From: Tubiluchus corallicola
Taxonomy: Eukaryota > Priapulida > Priapulimorpha > Priapulimorphida > Tubiluchidae
Direction of reading: 5' to 3'
Length of the DNA: 64,000 bases
Assembly: GCA_030141605.1 (NCBI GenBank)
Contig: JAQGDQ010000284.1
Span: forward strand, 1 to 64,000
Position numbers and translations under genes: made by a program. The notes beneath the pieces are model-generated. The model was given only the letters and a program-made list of their open reading frames with translations. It was not told where the DNA came from and did no database searches. How positions within the stretch are numbered: position 1 is the stretch's first letter; each line of letters starts with the position of its first letter. Below, piece after piece: positions 36,313-48,900 of the stretch.

Positions 36313-37487
36313 GATGACACTGTTTTGCTAAGAGTAATAATATTTACTTATTCAACTATACGTTAGGAAATGTGTTCTGCTTGGTAACAGATCAAACTCT
36401 CGAAGACGTGTATTCACCCTAAGCTATCTGTGATAACATGTCGGCGAAATAACTCTTTTATAACATAGAAAGGTGCAAGAGTCAATGTGTTTACGGCATG
36501 TTTTTCATCGTAATGTTGTCAAAGATAAGAGTTAGCCAAAATGAGAAAGGAACTTTTATTTTATGACAAAGACAGGCAAGTCTTACGACACTGTACAGTA
36601 GTTTACTATAGGGTCAAAGCATTATTTGTTTTGTTTTACTTGGCAACATTAATTCGTCATTTACGTTTACAAAAACAAAATTTATATGGGCTTAACGTTC
36701 AGCATGAGCTGATCCAACACAAAACGTTCGCACATCTCTTTTCAATTAACGTTTAAAACAAACAATGTGATACAATAGGGCTTTGTTGTTTGTTCTGTAT
36801 TGTTTGATTGTTTCTAACATTGAAGAGAAAGCTACAACAAAGCATAGAGCGGTTTCATAGTAGACGCCTACAATAGAAATTGAACCAAAAATAGCCAAAA
36901 CATGCCAGATTATTCAGTTTTGCCGAGTATGACAATTGGATTTCGTCTCTAAAACCGAACTGCACATGCGCAGTCAGGGCCGTCTTAACAGCATTATAGA
37001 TTCCCTTAGCAAAACAGTGCGCTGTGACCTCTAACTACATAACCACTCACAGGAAAAAATGTAAATGGTCGATAAAATTAAACATAATTTATTGTATGGG
37101 TACTTACCACAAAATCGGTGTTTAACCACTAAAAAACATGCTGCACAACAAATATTAATCAACACAAATGTTTGAACAACATAACATCAGCCTTGAAAAA
37201 TACAAATATAATATAATAAGGCCCCTATAATAAGCAACTGCCCATGTGCCTATGCCTTAAGACGACCCTGTGTACAATTTCTAACGACTGTTATGTAAAT
37301 TTGGAAAAATGTCTATCAATAGCTTGCTGATTGAAAGAGTTAGTGAATGAGAGAAAGAGAAATAACAAATAACATGCGTAACTCTACATAAAGCCCAAAA
37401 ATGAAAGGCCTATTTGATTTGAGGCACAGGTATCAAGTTTACTGTCAACAAGTAATATATGTAAACATATTATAGATTAATTAATTG
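36313..37487. other. Intergenic stretch, no feature seen
   Basis: Upstream region of the ASB-like gene. No promoter element, transposon end or coding exon was recognised. Confidence 0.4.
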
Positions 37488-38225
37488 ATAGCAAAGGCCC
37501 CCTCAAAAAAATGCATATAAATACACTTATAATCAAAAATGCGTGAACATTCTACCTAGTGTTCGTTTGTTTATCTAACGCAAAGCCGGCAGCAGCAGCA
37601 GCAGCAGCTTTTACTGAATTAAAGTTATAAGGTTAAAGACAGAGTATAATGGATGACGACAGAACAATGGCTTTGCGTCAGCAATTTTCCAAGCGAAAAT
37701 TGTCAAAAATAGAACATCTAATTAACTCGTAAGTACTCCTTTTACTGAACGTGTACTAAAATATAGCCCACATAGTCGTGTAGCACTGTTCTTCCTCATT
37801 CTAAAGAGCTGCATATCTCCTTCCGAAAGTCCCACCAGGCGCCGCTAGAACGTTCTTTCTGCATGCTGTTTAACCAAAATTTCGAAAAAATCGCGAGTTG
37901 GGCCCGGGAAAACGCCCATTGCGGGAACGCCGTGGCCCTCTTGCAAATTCTAAATACGCCTATGACACCCATCGCTGAATGGGCTATCTATCCATGGCCG
38001 GCACCGTCACAGGCCTATTCCAGTTCTTCAGAAATAAGAGGTATAAATTTTGCAAAAAAACGGTGAAAAAATGGCCATTTTTGGAGGTTTTTTGCCCCCC
38101 CCCGGTTTCTCGCGGTGGGCCCAATTCGAAAAATAAACCCCCAATGGACGACACTAGATCGAGACCTTTCGTTTGGTGTATCGATCACCGCAAATGGTGC
38201 CGTCGTCGAAGCTGTAGCCTCGAAT

Positions 38226-38267
<42 letters not shown>

Positions 38268-38292
38268 TATATACCAGCAGAATTAATATATG
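37488..38292 (+). repeat. Dispersed repeat family R4, copy 2
   Basis: Runs from atagcaaaggcccc to a (TA) microsatellite (38228-38270) and 'ccagcagaattaatata'. Includes a short CAG run near 37592. It is followed at once by copy 3. Confidence 0.8.
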
Positions 38293-39020
38293 TGATAGCA
38301 AAGGCCCCGCAAAAATTTTTCTAGATAAATACACTTATAATCAATGATGCGCCAACATCCTACTTTGTGTTGGTTTATTTACTTAAGGCCACGTCAGCAG
38401 CAGCAGCTTTTACTGAATTAAAGCAATAAGTTTATAAGCAGAGTATAATGGATTACGTCAGAACAAAGGCTTTGGGTCAGCAGTTTTCTAAGCGAAAATT
38501 GCCAAAAATAGAACATCTAATTAACTCGTGGGCATTCCTCTTTGTGGACGTGTCCTAAAATATAGCCCACATCATCGTGTAGCCCTGTTCTTCCTCTTTC
38601 TAATATATCTCCTTTCGAGAGTCCCACCAGGTGCCGCTATAACGTTTTTTCCGCATGCTGTTTGGTCAAAATTTCGAAAAAATCGCGAGTTGGGTCCGGG
38701 AATATGCTGTGACCCTCTCTCGAATTCTAAATACACCTATGACACCCACCGCTGAACAGGCTATCTATCCATGGCCAGCACCACCCATGGCCTCTTCCCA
38801 TTCTCTAGATCTCAGATGTATAACTTTTGCAAAAAACGGCCGAAAAATGGCCATTTTTGGAAGTTTTTCGCCCCCCGTTCGTCCCGGTGGGCCTGATTCC
38901 AAGAATAAACCCCCAATGGCATGACACTAGATCGAGACCTTTCGTTTGATGTATAGATCGCCACAAATGGTGCCGCGGTCGGAACTGTAGCCTCGAATCT
39001 TATATGTATATAAATATATA

Positions 39021-39068
<48 letters not shown>

Positions 39069-39087
39069 AGTAGAATTAATATATACG
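38293..39087 (+). repeat. Dispersed repeat family R4, copy 3
   Basis: Head-to-tail with copy 2 and ending in the same way with a (TA) run (39010-39066) and 'ccagtagaattaatata'. The shared (TA) tail in both copies suggests it belongs to the element or that the pair arose by tandem duplication. Confidence 0.8.
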
Positions 39088-41244
39088 ATGAGATCATGAT
39101 GCTAGAAAACTTATTCTTATGCATGTCTTCTTTTGATCACAATTACGTTATATATTCTTTTGATTATATTTTTTATTCAATTCAATTCAACTTTATTTTC
39201 TCAATAGCAGTTAAAATTCGACATCTTTTTCAAAAAACGATTTCGTATCTTTTTCAAAGAAATTCACATAAATAAAATCTTTGTTTGGAACATAGCGATA
39301 TTGTTTGATCTATACATCTGCTATCATGAGCCGTAACAAAAATAACTAAGGGAAATCCCAATTTCTTCATCTGCACCTCTTTGATTCACTGAATGGCCTA
39401 TAATCTGTATTTGTGCATAGATATAAAATTATAAACATATTGGTTATCCTTTTACAGTTCAACATCTGATGTATTGCTGTTCTGCAGAGTTATTAAAAGA
39501 ATGCCAGTTAGATGTTCTTCGCTGATATTCGATAACCAACTAAATTAGAATTATTGGAGACTCAGATTTGCGACACGTTTATCATTAGTCTATGCCTCAA
39601 AACTGCTAACAACCCAGAACTGCTCCATCCATCGACGAGGATACTGCTTTGTCCGTTTTGCATCATCTGCTTTTGAATTTGCTATCAAAGTAAGATTTCT
39701 TGCCAAAAACGGAAATATTAATTTTTGTTGCTAGGAGATGTGTACAAGTAGAGCCAAGGCAGCGCCTAAAAAGCAGTTTGAATTAAAATTGCCAATAGAT
39801 ATGGCAAAGATCTCTATTATTGTTGCGGTACTTTTACTTTAGAGTATTTTGTGTTCATTTATGGACCAAGTGTGCTTTCATGTTTGTTCCATAATTTTTG
39901 TATTTCAGTTCACTGATGTTTAAAATGGCCTAGAATAGTATTTCTTCTCCGTAGAGTGAATTTTATGTTAGTCGCCTGATGTCAACAGAAAGTTCTATTA
40001 ACTGAACTGTAACTTGTGTAAGTGTACACGTTGGTAGTAATTATTAATTTTAGTAGTTGCAGTACTCAGTTCTAGTAGCCAGGAATGCTTATCTATTTTT
40101 CATAATTATCTGAATAGTATCCACATAGGATTTTTTATGCACCGACACGGCTTAGAGTTCATCCATTCGTCGTTAATATTTAGTACCGGTATCATGTGCA
40201 ATTATGCACTGTTGTGTGAAACTGCTGTATTAAAACATTTATTGTTTTTGTCACTACGTTTATAATGAATTGCTGACAGACAAGAACAATAGAAAGCTTA
40301 GCATTTTCCTGATTACAAACTGCAACCAGCCAACCACATGTCACTGTATAAAACCAGAGGTGAGAGTGAGTGGCTCAGATCAGTTAGCTGTTAACCAGCT
40401 GCTTAACCCTCAGTGGTAAACAATTTGGAACAAATTAGGATTTAAACAAAACAGACCTAAGTTGAAGACCTGTGAATGTAATGCTTATATTTATATAGTA
40501 CAGATGAAGTAGAAGTAGTTAAAGAAAAGAGGTAAGTTTGATTGAATTATAATTTTATTATATTTTATTGTATCCTTTTCTTGAAGTACTGTATCTTTGA
40601 TGTGAAATAAAGAAAGTAAGAGTTATAAAGAACAAATCAGTTAATATGTTGGGTTATTTTTTAAGCTTAAAGAAAAATATGAAATTTGCAAAAAAGCTGT
40701 CTGTCTATAAAGCAGCAAACGGTTAATTCGTACTATATCTGAATAGAAATTTTGAGGTGTGGTGGTTGCTGTCATTTATTTGGAAATTATAACGTAACTG
40801 GGTGATGTGACTGTTACAAATTCTTTTTAAAAACTTTTGACAAAGATTGACAGCGCACTACTTTTCTTCGGGACGAACAACGTCATTAGAAGAAGAATCG
40901 GCATTATGTGCGCCCAAGTGTGAAACGATCATGACCTTAAAAGATTTTACTAATGACAAGAGGTGCTTATCTCAGTTTTATTACTAAATCCTTGTAACAT
41001 TTTTCGCGAACATTGCAATAAGCCTAGCTTACCAGAAGGCTTGGCCTTGACTTTAAAATTTCCGTGCCTTATTGTGTTGCAAAATGAATGTAGTGCTGAG
41101 AACATTTTCAGTAAATGTCATATTTTGTTAAAAGTGTAGCTACAACAAAAATTCGTGTTTGTCATCAACAACGTGTACATGGCTTTTCTGACTTGTGCTC
41201 TTTTCACGGTCAACAAAACAAGACAACATAGTCCTTATTTATAA
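39088..41244. other. Intergenic stretch with one TATA-box candidate
   Basis: No coding exon was recognised. A tataaaa at 40347-40353 with 'gatcagttagc' about 30 bases on, and an aataaag at 40607, together look like a promoter with a nearby poly(A) signal, as in a solo LTR, but no paired LTR or target duplication was found. Confidence 0.3.
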
Positions 41245-41655
41245 CGTTGCTGCTGTACATAGTCCTCATTTATAATGCAAAGCCAGTAGCAGCTTTTACT
41301 GAATTAAAGCTGTAAACATAGTATAATGGATGACGTCAGAACAATGGCTTTGCGCCAGCAGTTTTCTAAGCGAAAATTGCCGAAAATGGAACATCTAATT
41401 AACTTGTTGGCACTCCTCTTGGTGGACGTGTACTAAAATATAGCCCACATTATCGTGTAGCTATGTTCTTCCTCTTTCTAAAGAGCTATATATCTCCTTC
41501 CGAGAGTCCAACCAGGCACCACTAGAATGTTTTTCCGCATGCCGTTTGGTCAAAATTTCGAAAAAATCGCCAGTTGGGTCCGTGGCCTTCTCGCAAATTC
41601 TAATGTGCTTATGACACACACCGCTGAATGGACTATCTATCCATGGCTGGCACCT
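41245..41655 (+). repeat. Dispersed repeat family R4, copy 4
   Basis: Shares 'ataatggatgacgtcagaac', 'gttcttcctctttctaaaga' and 'aaaatttcgaaaaaatcgc' with the other copies. Shorter at both ends. Confidence 0.75.
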
Positions 41656-42109
41656 CAGATATGTTGCAGCCTTGTATAGGCATTTGAGAGACGATCGGGA
41701 GAATTTTTTTATAGTTGCACTAGAATGACATTAGTCATCGAGTTATTACGGCAAGACTCGTTTACAAAAAAGATGTAAACTTCAGAGACACTTTGACCCT
41801 CTAAGTCTCTAACTATGAAATATGATAATTTGTGTAATCATGTCTAAATTAAGTTATAGTTGCCGCATTTCTCTTATACAATGTACAATTAAAAATGTTA
41901 GCCGATGTAATGTCAGACATATTTTTTTAAAGTTCAGCTACCCACTTCAAAAGCTGAAAATATACGTATATAAAATGAGTGCGTTATTTTCTCTTTCACG
42001 AGCATAGCCATTTTTTGGGCCACCCAGGAAATTGAGGGAAAAAATTTCCATGGAGTACAGAACTGTGCCCGGTTAAGTAAATTTAGACATTATTTTTTCA
42101 ACGCCTTAC

Positions 42110-42178
42110 TTAAAGGAAAACCGGGCGATTGATTAGACTCAATATCATTTAGTTTACTGTCCAGAATATACATTTTCT
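42110..42178 (+). mobile_element. MITE family R5, end fragment
   Basis: Begins ttaaaggaaaaccggg and matches 61107-61176 through 'gattgattagactc' and 'tttactgtcc'. Confidence 0.6.
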
Positions 42179-42952
42179 TGCATCTAAAGTTTTCCTTTGT
42201 TCGTTGCTACTTAAACTCGATAGTAGTAATACCCCTTAATATCTCATAGCAAAAAATTCCCAGTGGTCGCTGTTTGTGTGCACCGAGAACCGAAAGCAGG
42301 TTACTCTACTATCTGTCGCAGAACCCCCTGAGGGTAAGGCTCAATTGCGAGAAATTGGTCCAATTGGCTTAAGGCCTGCCCTGGTTGCAAGAAGTGTCGG
42401 GGTAAGATAAGATAAGATAATATTTATTTTCTTCGGTATGATATAAACAGTACATATTTGTAAAACATGAAGCTCGTAAACCGATATCAAACATAATGTA
42501 TATGAGCAATAACATGGTAATAATATGTATTTCTTTAATCTTTTGGATGCCACCAGAGGTATTGGTACAAGAAAAATTTAAAACTACGTGAAGACAGTAA
42601 AAAATTGAGACAGTAAAAATTTTAGGCAGTAACATTTTCTAAAATTTGTCCAAAAAGCTATCTAGGTCAATAAAATTTTTCCTGCCAACATTTCAGCATT
42701 TAATTACGACTTAACAAAATTGGGAAGTTCGCTGAATTTACAAATGGCACATTTACATGATATGCCAGTCCATGAGTTAATTAGACGTTTAAATTCCCCA
42801 AGGTTTTCGGCCATTCGGAGACAGTTTGGTAATTCATTCCACAATGTGGCTAGAATGAAACTAGACCTATGTCAAGATACTCAGATGTGTTTTTATCTTA
42901 GAAGCAACAGAAATGAAAATAATTTTATGTTTTTCAGACTTGTAACCATAAC

Positions 42953-45900
42953 ATGATGTTGGGCACAAGCCGCACGAATACAAGTCATACTCAGACTTTG
43001 CCAACGTCTGAATTGGCTAAACCTGTTCACATACAACGCCTTGAGAAAGCGTTGAGCCTTGATCGTCTTACAAACCAAATTGAACGTATAATGCAGGAGC
43101 CATCGAGGTAAGTGCTATTATAAATATTGTGCCATAGTGAAATGGGATCAGTTCTTGATACTTAGTACTCACTCAGCAGGGCTATGGAGTTGGAGGCGGC
43201 AGTAAATTTATTGTTAAAAGAGTCAGAGTTGTTCAAAATTAGGATTTTAGAGTCGGGACTCGGGAGTACATTTACTGTTAGAGTAGTCGGTAAAAATAGA
43301 CGGTTTGCATAGGCCTATGTGTTACAGTACTGCTTAAACGCATGGTGTCACGAAAAATGGGATTTACATCATGTAACGTAAGAAACTAACACTGCAGTTC
43401 ATGGTCATGCTTATCACTGTTCCGCCTTCTTTTTGTCGGCCACGCGAATGTGACAAAAAGGCAGCGCTGCCAGTCTTAGTAGATTCACTGAGCCGTGCGT
43501 TTAACGAAATTTGAGTATCCGAGGTGCTTATTATTTAATATAAGCTTTGATTTGTAGTTTTCAATATTTTGGAGCATTCTTTATTCTGAACTAATGTTTA
43601 CACTGTCATCCGGTTTTCCTTTAAGAATTTTTATTTCGTACCGTGATGCCAGCCTTGCTTGCAATTTTTAGTCTAATGAATAGATTTCATTTAGTGAGCT
43701 GTTTGTCAGCTGTTGTTATTACGATTCATTCCGTGATATACATACATACACTCATGCATGCACGCACACACACACACATACACACACATTATATATATGT
43801 ATATATTGTATATATGTATTTGTATATATGTACTTATCATGTATGTATGTCTTTTAATATATTTGTATATATTGTATACATATACAATATTTATGCATAT
43901 AAAATATATATATATATATATACACTTGAAAGATTACAACTAAAATTACAGGCCCTTGTATTTCATGTGTGAGTGGGTAAGGAAATTTTTACTAAAAAAT
44001 TTAGTACTTTAGAAATTTTAATATTTCCAGAGTGATTAATAGTGACTGATTTATTTTCTCCTGTAGTCCGTGTTCACTAAAGCCCCGTTTAGACTATCAG
44101 GTGTCACAATCAAAGCGAGTGAATGACTGATGCTTTCAGGATAGTGTAACCTCGCGGCTGTTTTTACATGTTTCTTCTACTTTATTTTACTAGTAGTGAA
44201 GACAATTCTTCGAGCGATTTCAATGATTCAGATGATGATGACGGCGGTGGTGGTCGGTCTGAAGGGTCAAAGCTTGTGAACGGCGTGATGGTCTCTCGCT
44301 CTGGTTAGTAACTTCAGTGTAATGAGTTGCTTTGGAGATCAAAAAAGTCACCTCTTTCTTTTTTGTAGGGGGTGTCCCAAAATGATTGTTTTCTTAATAG
44401 GCTCACTTTGGGAGGGAATTGACTCAGTAAATTGACTGATTCAGTTAACCGACGGGTGTAGCATATTACTACTATAGGAGTGTGAATCAAGGCTCGTCAT
44501 TCTAGTATGCATTGCGAAGGCTTTAAATGAATCTTAAAAACAAATTAATACAAAATTCCTATGTGCAATTGTTTAAAAATACTAATTTAAATAAGTGAGT
44601 TAATAAAAAACAATATTAACGAATTACACGAATCTGATTATTACCACGAAAATTTACAAAAATTCGTGCGAGGTTGGTTGGTTCATTTCTGCACAAAGAA
44701 GTTAGTTTATGAAATTCTCATACTGATATTACGTTGAAAATCTGTTGTTTTGTGCTGTACATATTCATGCAACACACCTAGTCACCTAGTGCTTGAGCTG
44801 CAGTTGGTGATGACCTTCTTTCCCCTGTGAAAAGCAGCAGGAACTTCAAAAGTAATTCGCTGGACAAGTGATTAAATGTTTAGCTTCCACAAACAAGGAG
44901 GTTAACTGCAGCAGACAACAGGGTGACAGATTCAAAGCAAACTGTTGGTCAAGTGATTAAATGTTTAGCTTCCAGAAACAATGAGTTTAACTGCAGCGAT
45001 GAGCATGTGATAGATTCAAAGCAAAACCGCTAGGCTAGCATGTTAGCACATATGATAAACGTTCCTGCTTACAAACAAAGCTGTACTTAACATGACTGTT
45101 TCTACATTTGGTATAGTGCTCAGAAGCGAAGTAAAAATTTCATAAAAGCAAAAAAGCTCTGATTACTCACAAGTGTCTTATTTTAAGTACATGAAGAAAA
45201 TATTGAGTCAGTTATGCGGAGTTATATGAGTCAGTTACCGACAGTTTTTGTATACATTTGAATAGAAGCAGCCCATACTAGGTGTTTTTTAATCAATTAG
45301 GTGACTGATTCTATTAACCGTGAGTCTAATAAATGGCACCTCCTGCATTATTACCGTTTTTCCAACTACTATTTGAGTACCGTTTTTGTTTTGTTTAGAG
45401 CGCCGTGCAGATAAAGCAAGGTTGTACAATCTGACGAAAGTGAAGAAAAGTCGAAAATGGCTCAAGGTAAGGTGAAGTTAATTGATAACGAACGAGTCTA
45501 AAATACAGACATGTTTTAATTCCCTTATATGCATTTGTGGCCTAGTGGTCTAGTCATACGTAGTTATTTCATTTCTAGAGATTGCCAACGTTTTAATACC
45601 GATTTTTTTTGTTCAGGAATAGCTTTTATTAATTGTTTTGTTAATGTCGAATCCATAATCAATAATTAACAGTTATTGAACTCGATGAATTTTGCGCCCT
45701 CTCACCCTTGTGCCAAGGGCGGTTGCCCCCTGTCACCCCCACTTTGCCACGCCTCTGGGCGTTGGTAGCATTTTATTAAACAAAGCAAATGTTTATGATA
45801 GTCGAGTCGGTGTCATGATGATCTCTGAGTAGGCAATTTTGTTGCAGTTTGAAAACTTTTGTTAATTCCTTTGTTAATGTCAGATCTGTAATTAATAATT

Positions 45901-48900
45901 AACAGTCATAGAAGAATTTTGCACCCTCTCAACTTTGTGCCTTGGGTTGATTGTCCCCTGTTGTCCCCAGCTTACTATGCCTCTGAACTGTTCTATATTA
46001 ACCATAACTGTCCAGTTTTTTATTCGGAAAGTTTGTTACATTTGATTATATTTGCAAATTTATGATTTGTTCTTTTTGAGGCGTTACTGATTTCATTGCA
46101 CAAACGATTGTGCAGCTTTCAGTTATAGTTTGTCGTTGTTCCAGAACATTTTGCTCAGCGATTCCGACACAACGTCGAGCTCGGAGTTGGACGAGGAGGA
46201 CTTGCAAGAGATGCTGCACATGCATCAGTACCAGAAGAAACATCAGCAACTCTTTCACCAAAGCAAAGAGGTGCATATGCGATGATGTTCTCCTTTAGAG
46301 TTAAGACTTCTCCAAATTTGTTTACGGTCAAATTGCATTTTGTATTTTTTATTTTGGGAAAGTAATTTCTTCTCATGCGGGTCAGAACGTACTCGTGGGG
46401 GGGGGGACGGTCGAGTTGTAGCTTCTGACTTGGATTGCAGGTGGCAAATGTTAAAAGCACTTATGTTTGATTAATCTTTAAAGGTTTTGAACCAAGATGA
46501 CAACGATTCTCTCTGTTTATTAATCACTGCAGGTTTTTATTTTTTTTATTTGCCCACATTGCTTGGAATTATTTAAATTTCTTAGCTTAACTCATATTAA
46601 CTTAAGTGTTGTGTTTTATAGAGGTGCCTTTAGAGTATTATCATTCTAAAGGATATTGTGCTTGGGAAGAAGTTTACAATTTCTCTCTCAAATTAAATAT
46701 CCCAATCCTAACCCTACCTTAAACCTAACCCAACCCTAACCCTATCTCTAACCTTAACTCTAACCCAACCTTAACCCAACGCAAATCCTAACCCTAACCC
46801 AAATCCTAACCCTATCTCTAACCCTAACCATATCGCTAACCTTAACCTTAACCCTAACCCTAAACCCAACCCAACACTAACAAATGAACTCTTTAGTACA
46901 CAAACGTACGTCCATATTAAACTTTGTAACTATGTTCAGTGTAGCAGCTCCAATGCTGACTTACCATGGCAAAACGTCCAGACACTTTGAAGTAAAAACG
47001 TGTGAACATCTGGGTATTTCTGAGCAAGAAATTACAAAACCACCTAAATCTAGCATTCGCGGCCATATTTGTGCCTCTGGTCACAAGGTTGACTTTTAAC
47101 CCTTTCGCTACGTAGTTGCTTTTTACCTGGTCCACATTGGCTTTTGCACATTTGACAATAACTTCTTGTAGAGTGTTACTAAAACACAATCTTGTAAATA
47201 AATGATAGCCATTTGTTATTAAACACTAATATATAAGTTATATAAGTTATATGAGTTTATTTATTTCCAATCTGCATCTAACAATTATGATAAAAATACA
47301 GATAATTTCACTGAAGTCAATATAAATATAATGCAATAGAAATTACAAAAGAGATTCTTATGCAGCATATGCATGTGCAAATTACATTACAGAATAATTT
47401 TGATGCATACAGTTTGAGCCTGAAAGCATAGCTTGACAGGCCAAACTGTACATGGAAATCATAAAGAAGTGATTAATAATTGAAATTTTGATAATATATA
47501 CATAAAAGTGTGGGGGAGTAGTGAATGAAAGATGAAATGGAGAGAGAACTAAGAACAATATTGAATATTAGTTTGATTTGTACACACCCGCACACCCGCA
47601 CACATGCACACTCACACAAATAAGCGCATACTTATATTTAGAAGCCAATTTTCACAAAAGCCATATTGGTAATCCGTAATATGCAATTATTTTATGGCTG
47701 TGCCGCTTCCATAATGAAAGGGTTAATAATTTTAGCATTGTGGCCTGAACATTTGTTTTATTTTAGTCTGTTGGTGTTATTAGAATTTTAAGTAATCAAA
47801 TTTTATGTTCGTACTAAACTTTGTATCCTAAAATGGTTTTATTTTTTTATTTAGTTGCATCAGTACAGGTATTACAGCGCTGGGCTCCTGTCGAATCAGG
47901 ACAGGTGGTACGATCAGCAGCGCACCGTCCTCGGACCCAAGAAGAAGCAGCTCATCAAGGACAAGAAGGAAAAGAGATTGAAAGGTGACTGTCGATTTCA
48001 TTTTGACTCTTTGCCATTTCCGTAGTTTTGCCGGTTGCCGTGGAGGAATTCATGAGTGCAGGCCCACGGATTTTTCCCTGATTCGCATTTTTTGAAGAGA
48101 AATAGTTGAGAATTTCCACTAGAATCACGGAGCTCCTTTTTGTGGTTGTGTAACGAAACTGAAGTACTCCTAGAGTCACAATGTTCGTAGAGTAGAATCA
48201 TTTGTACGCGAGAGCGTGTCCTATAATGACATTATATATTTGTTTTACATGGAGTTAATTATGCATTAGTCTGTGCATAGAGTGATTTACTAGCAGGATC
48301 TTCTTTGGGAACAAGAAAAATGAACTAGCCAAGGTTCTATCTAGCTATTAAAACTGTTAATATTACAATAGCATTACCGAAATTTAGCTTAAGTACCTGC
48401 ATCGAATGTAACAAGCCCTCTCATAGTTTTGTCGCAGCAGCAGGTTAAGTGTACCACAGCAATGCGTCCTAACTACAACCATCACGTGACATGTGTGTAA
48501 AACAAGGCCGTCTGCTGCATCAGTTCAGTAACATCAGTTGTTTCACTTGGACTTTAATTCATTGTGCATTAGCCTGAGCGTATAGTGATTTACTAGCAAG
48601 ATCTTGCTTGTGAACAACAAAAATTGAACTAGGTAAGGTTCTAGTTAGCTGTTAAAACTGTTACTATTACAATAGCATAGGCTGCGAGGCTTTGTCAAGT
48701 GTACACAAATGCGTTGTCTGGTACGCTTAACCTTTGATCTTTTCACGATCATCGTCAATCGCTGGAAGTGTGAAAGGCTTACTGCCAGGAGAAAAACGAA
48801 TTTACGTTATTTAATCTTTTTTTCAGCCAAGTTGAAGAAAATGAAAATGAAGGAAAAGAAACTTGCTCAGCTTGGTCAATTTGTAGCAGGTGTAAGTAAT

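Noticed and set aside
42720-42956. 78-residue plus-strand frame just before INO80
   Set aside because: It runs across the acceptor of the first INO80 coding exon and shows no domain; likely chance.
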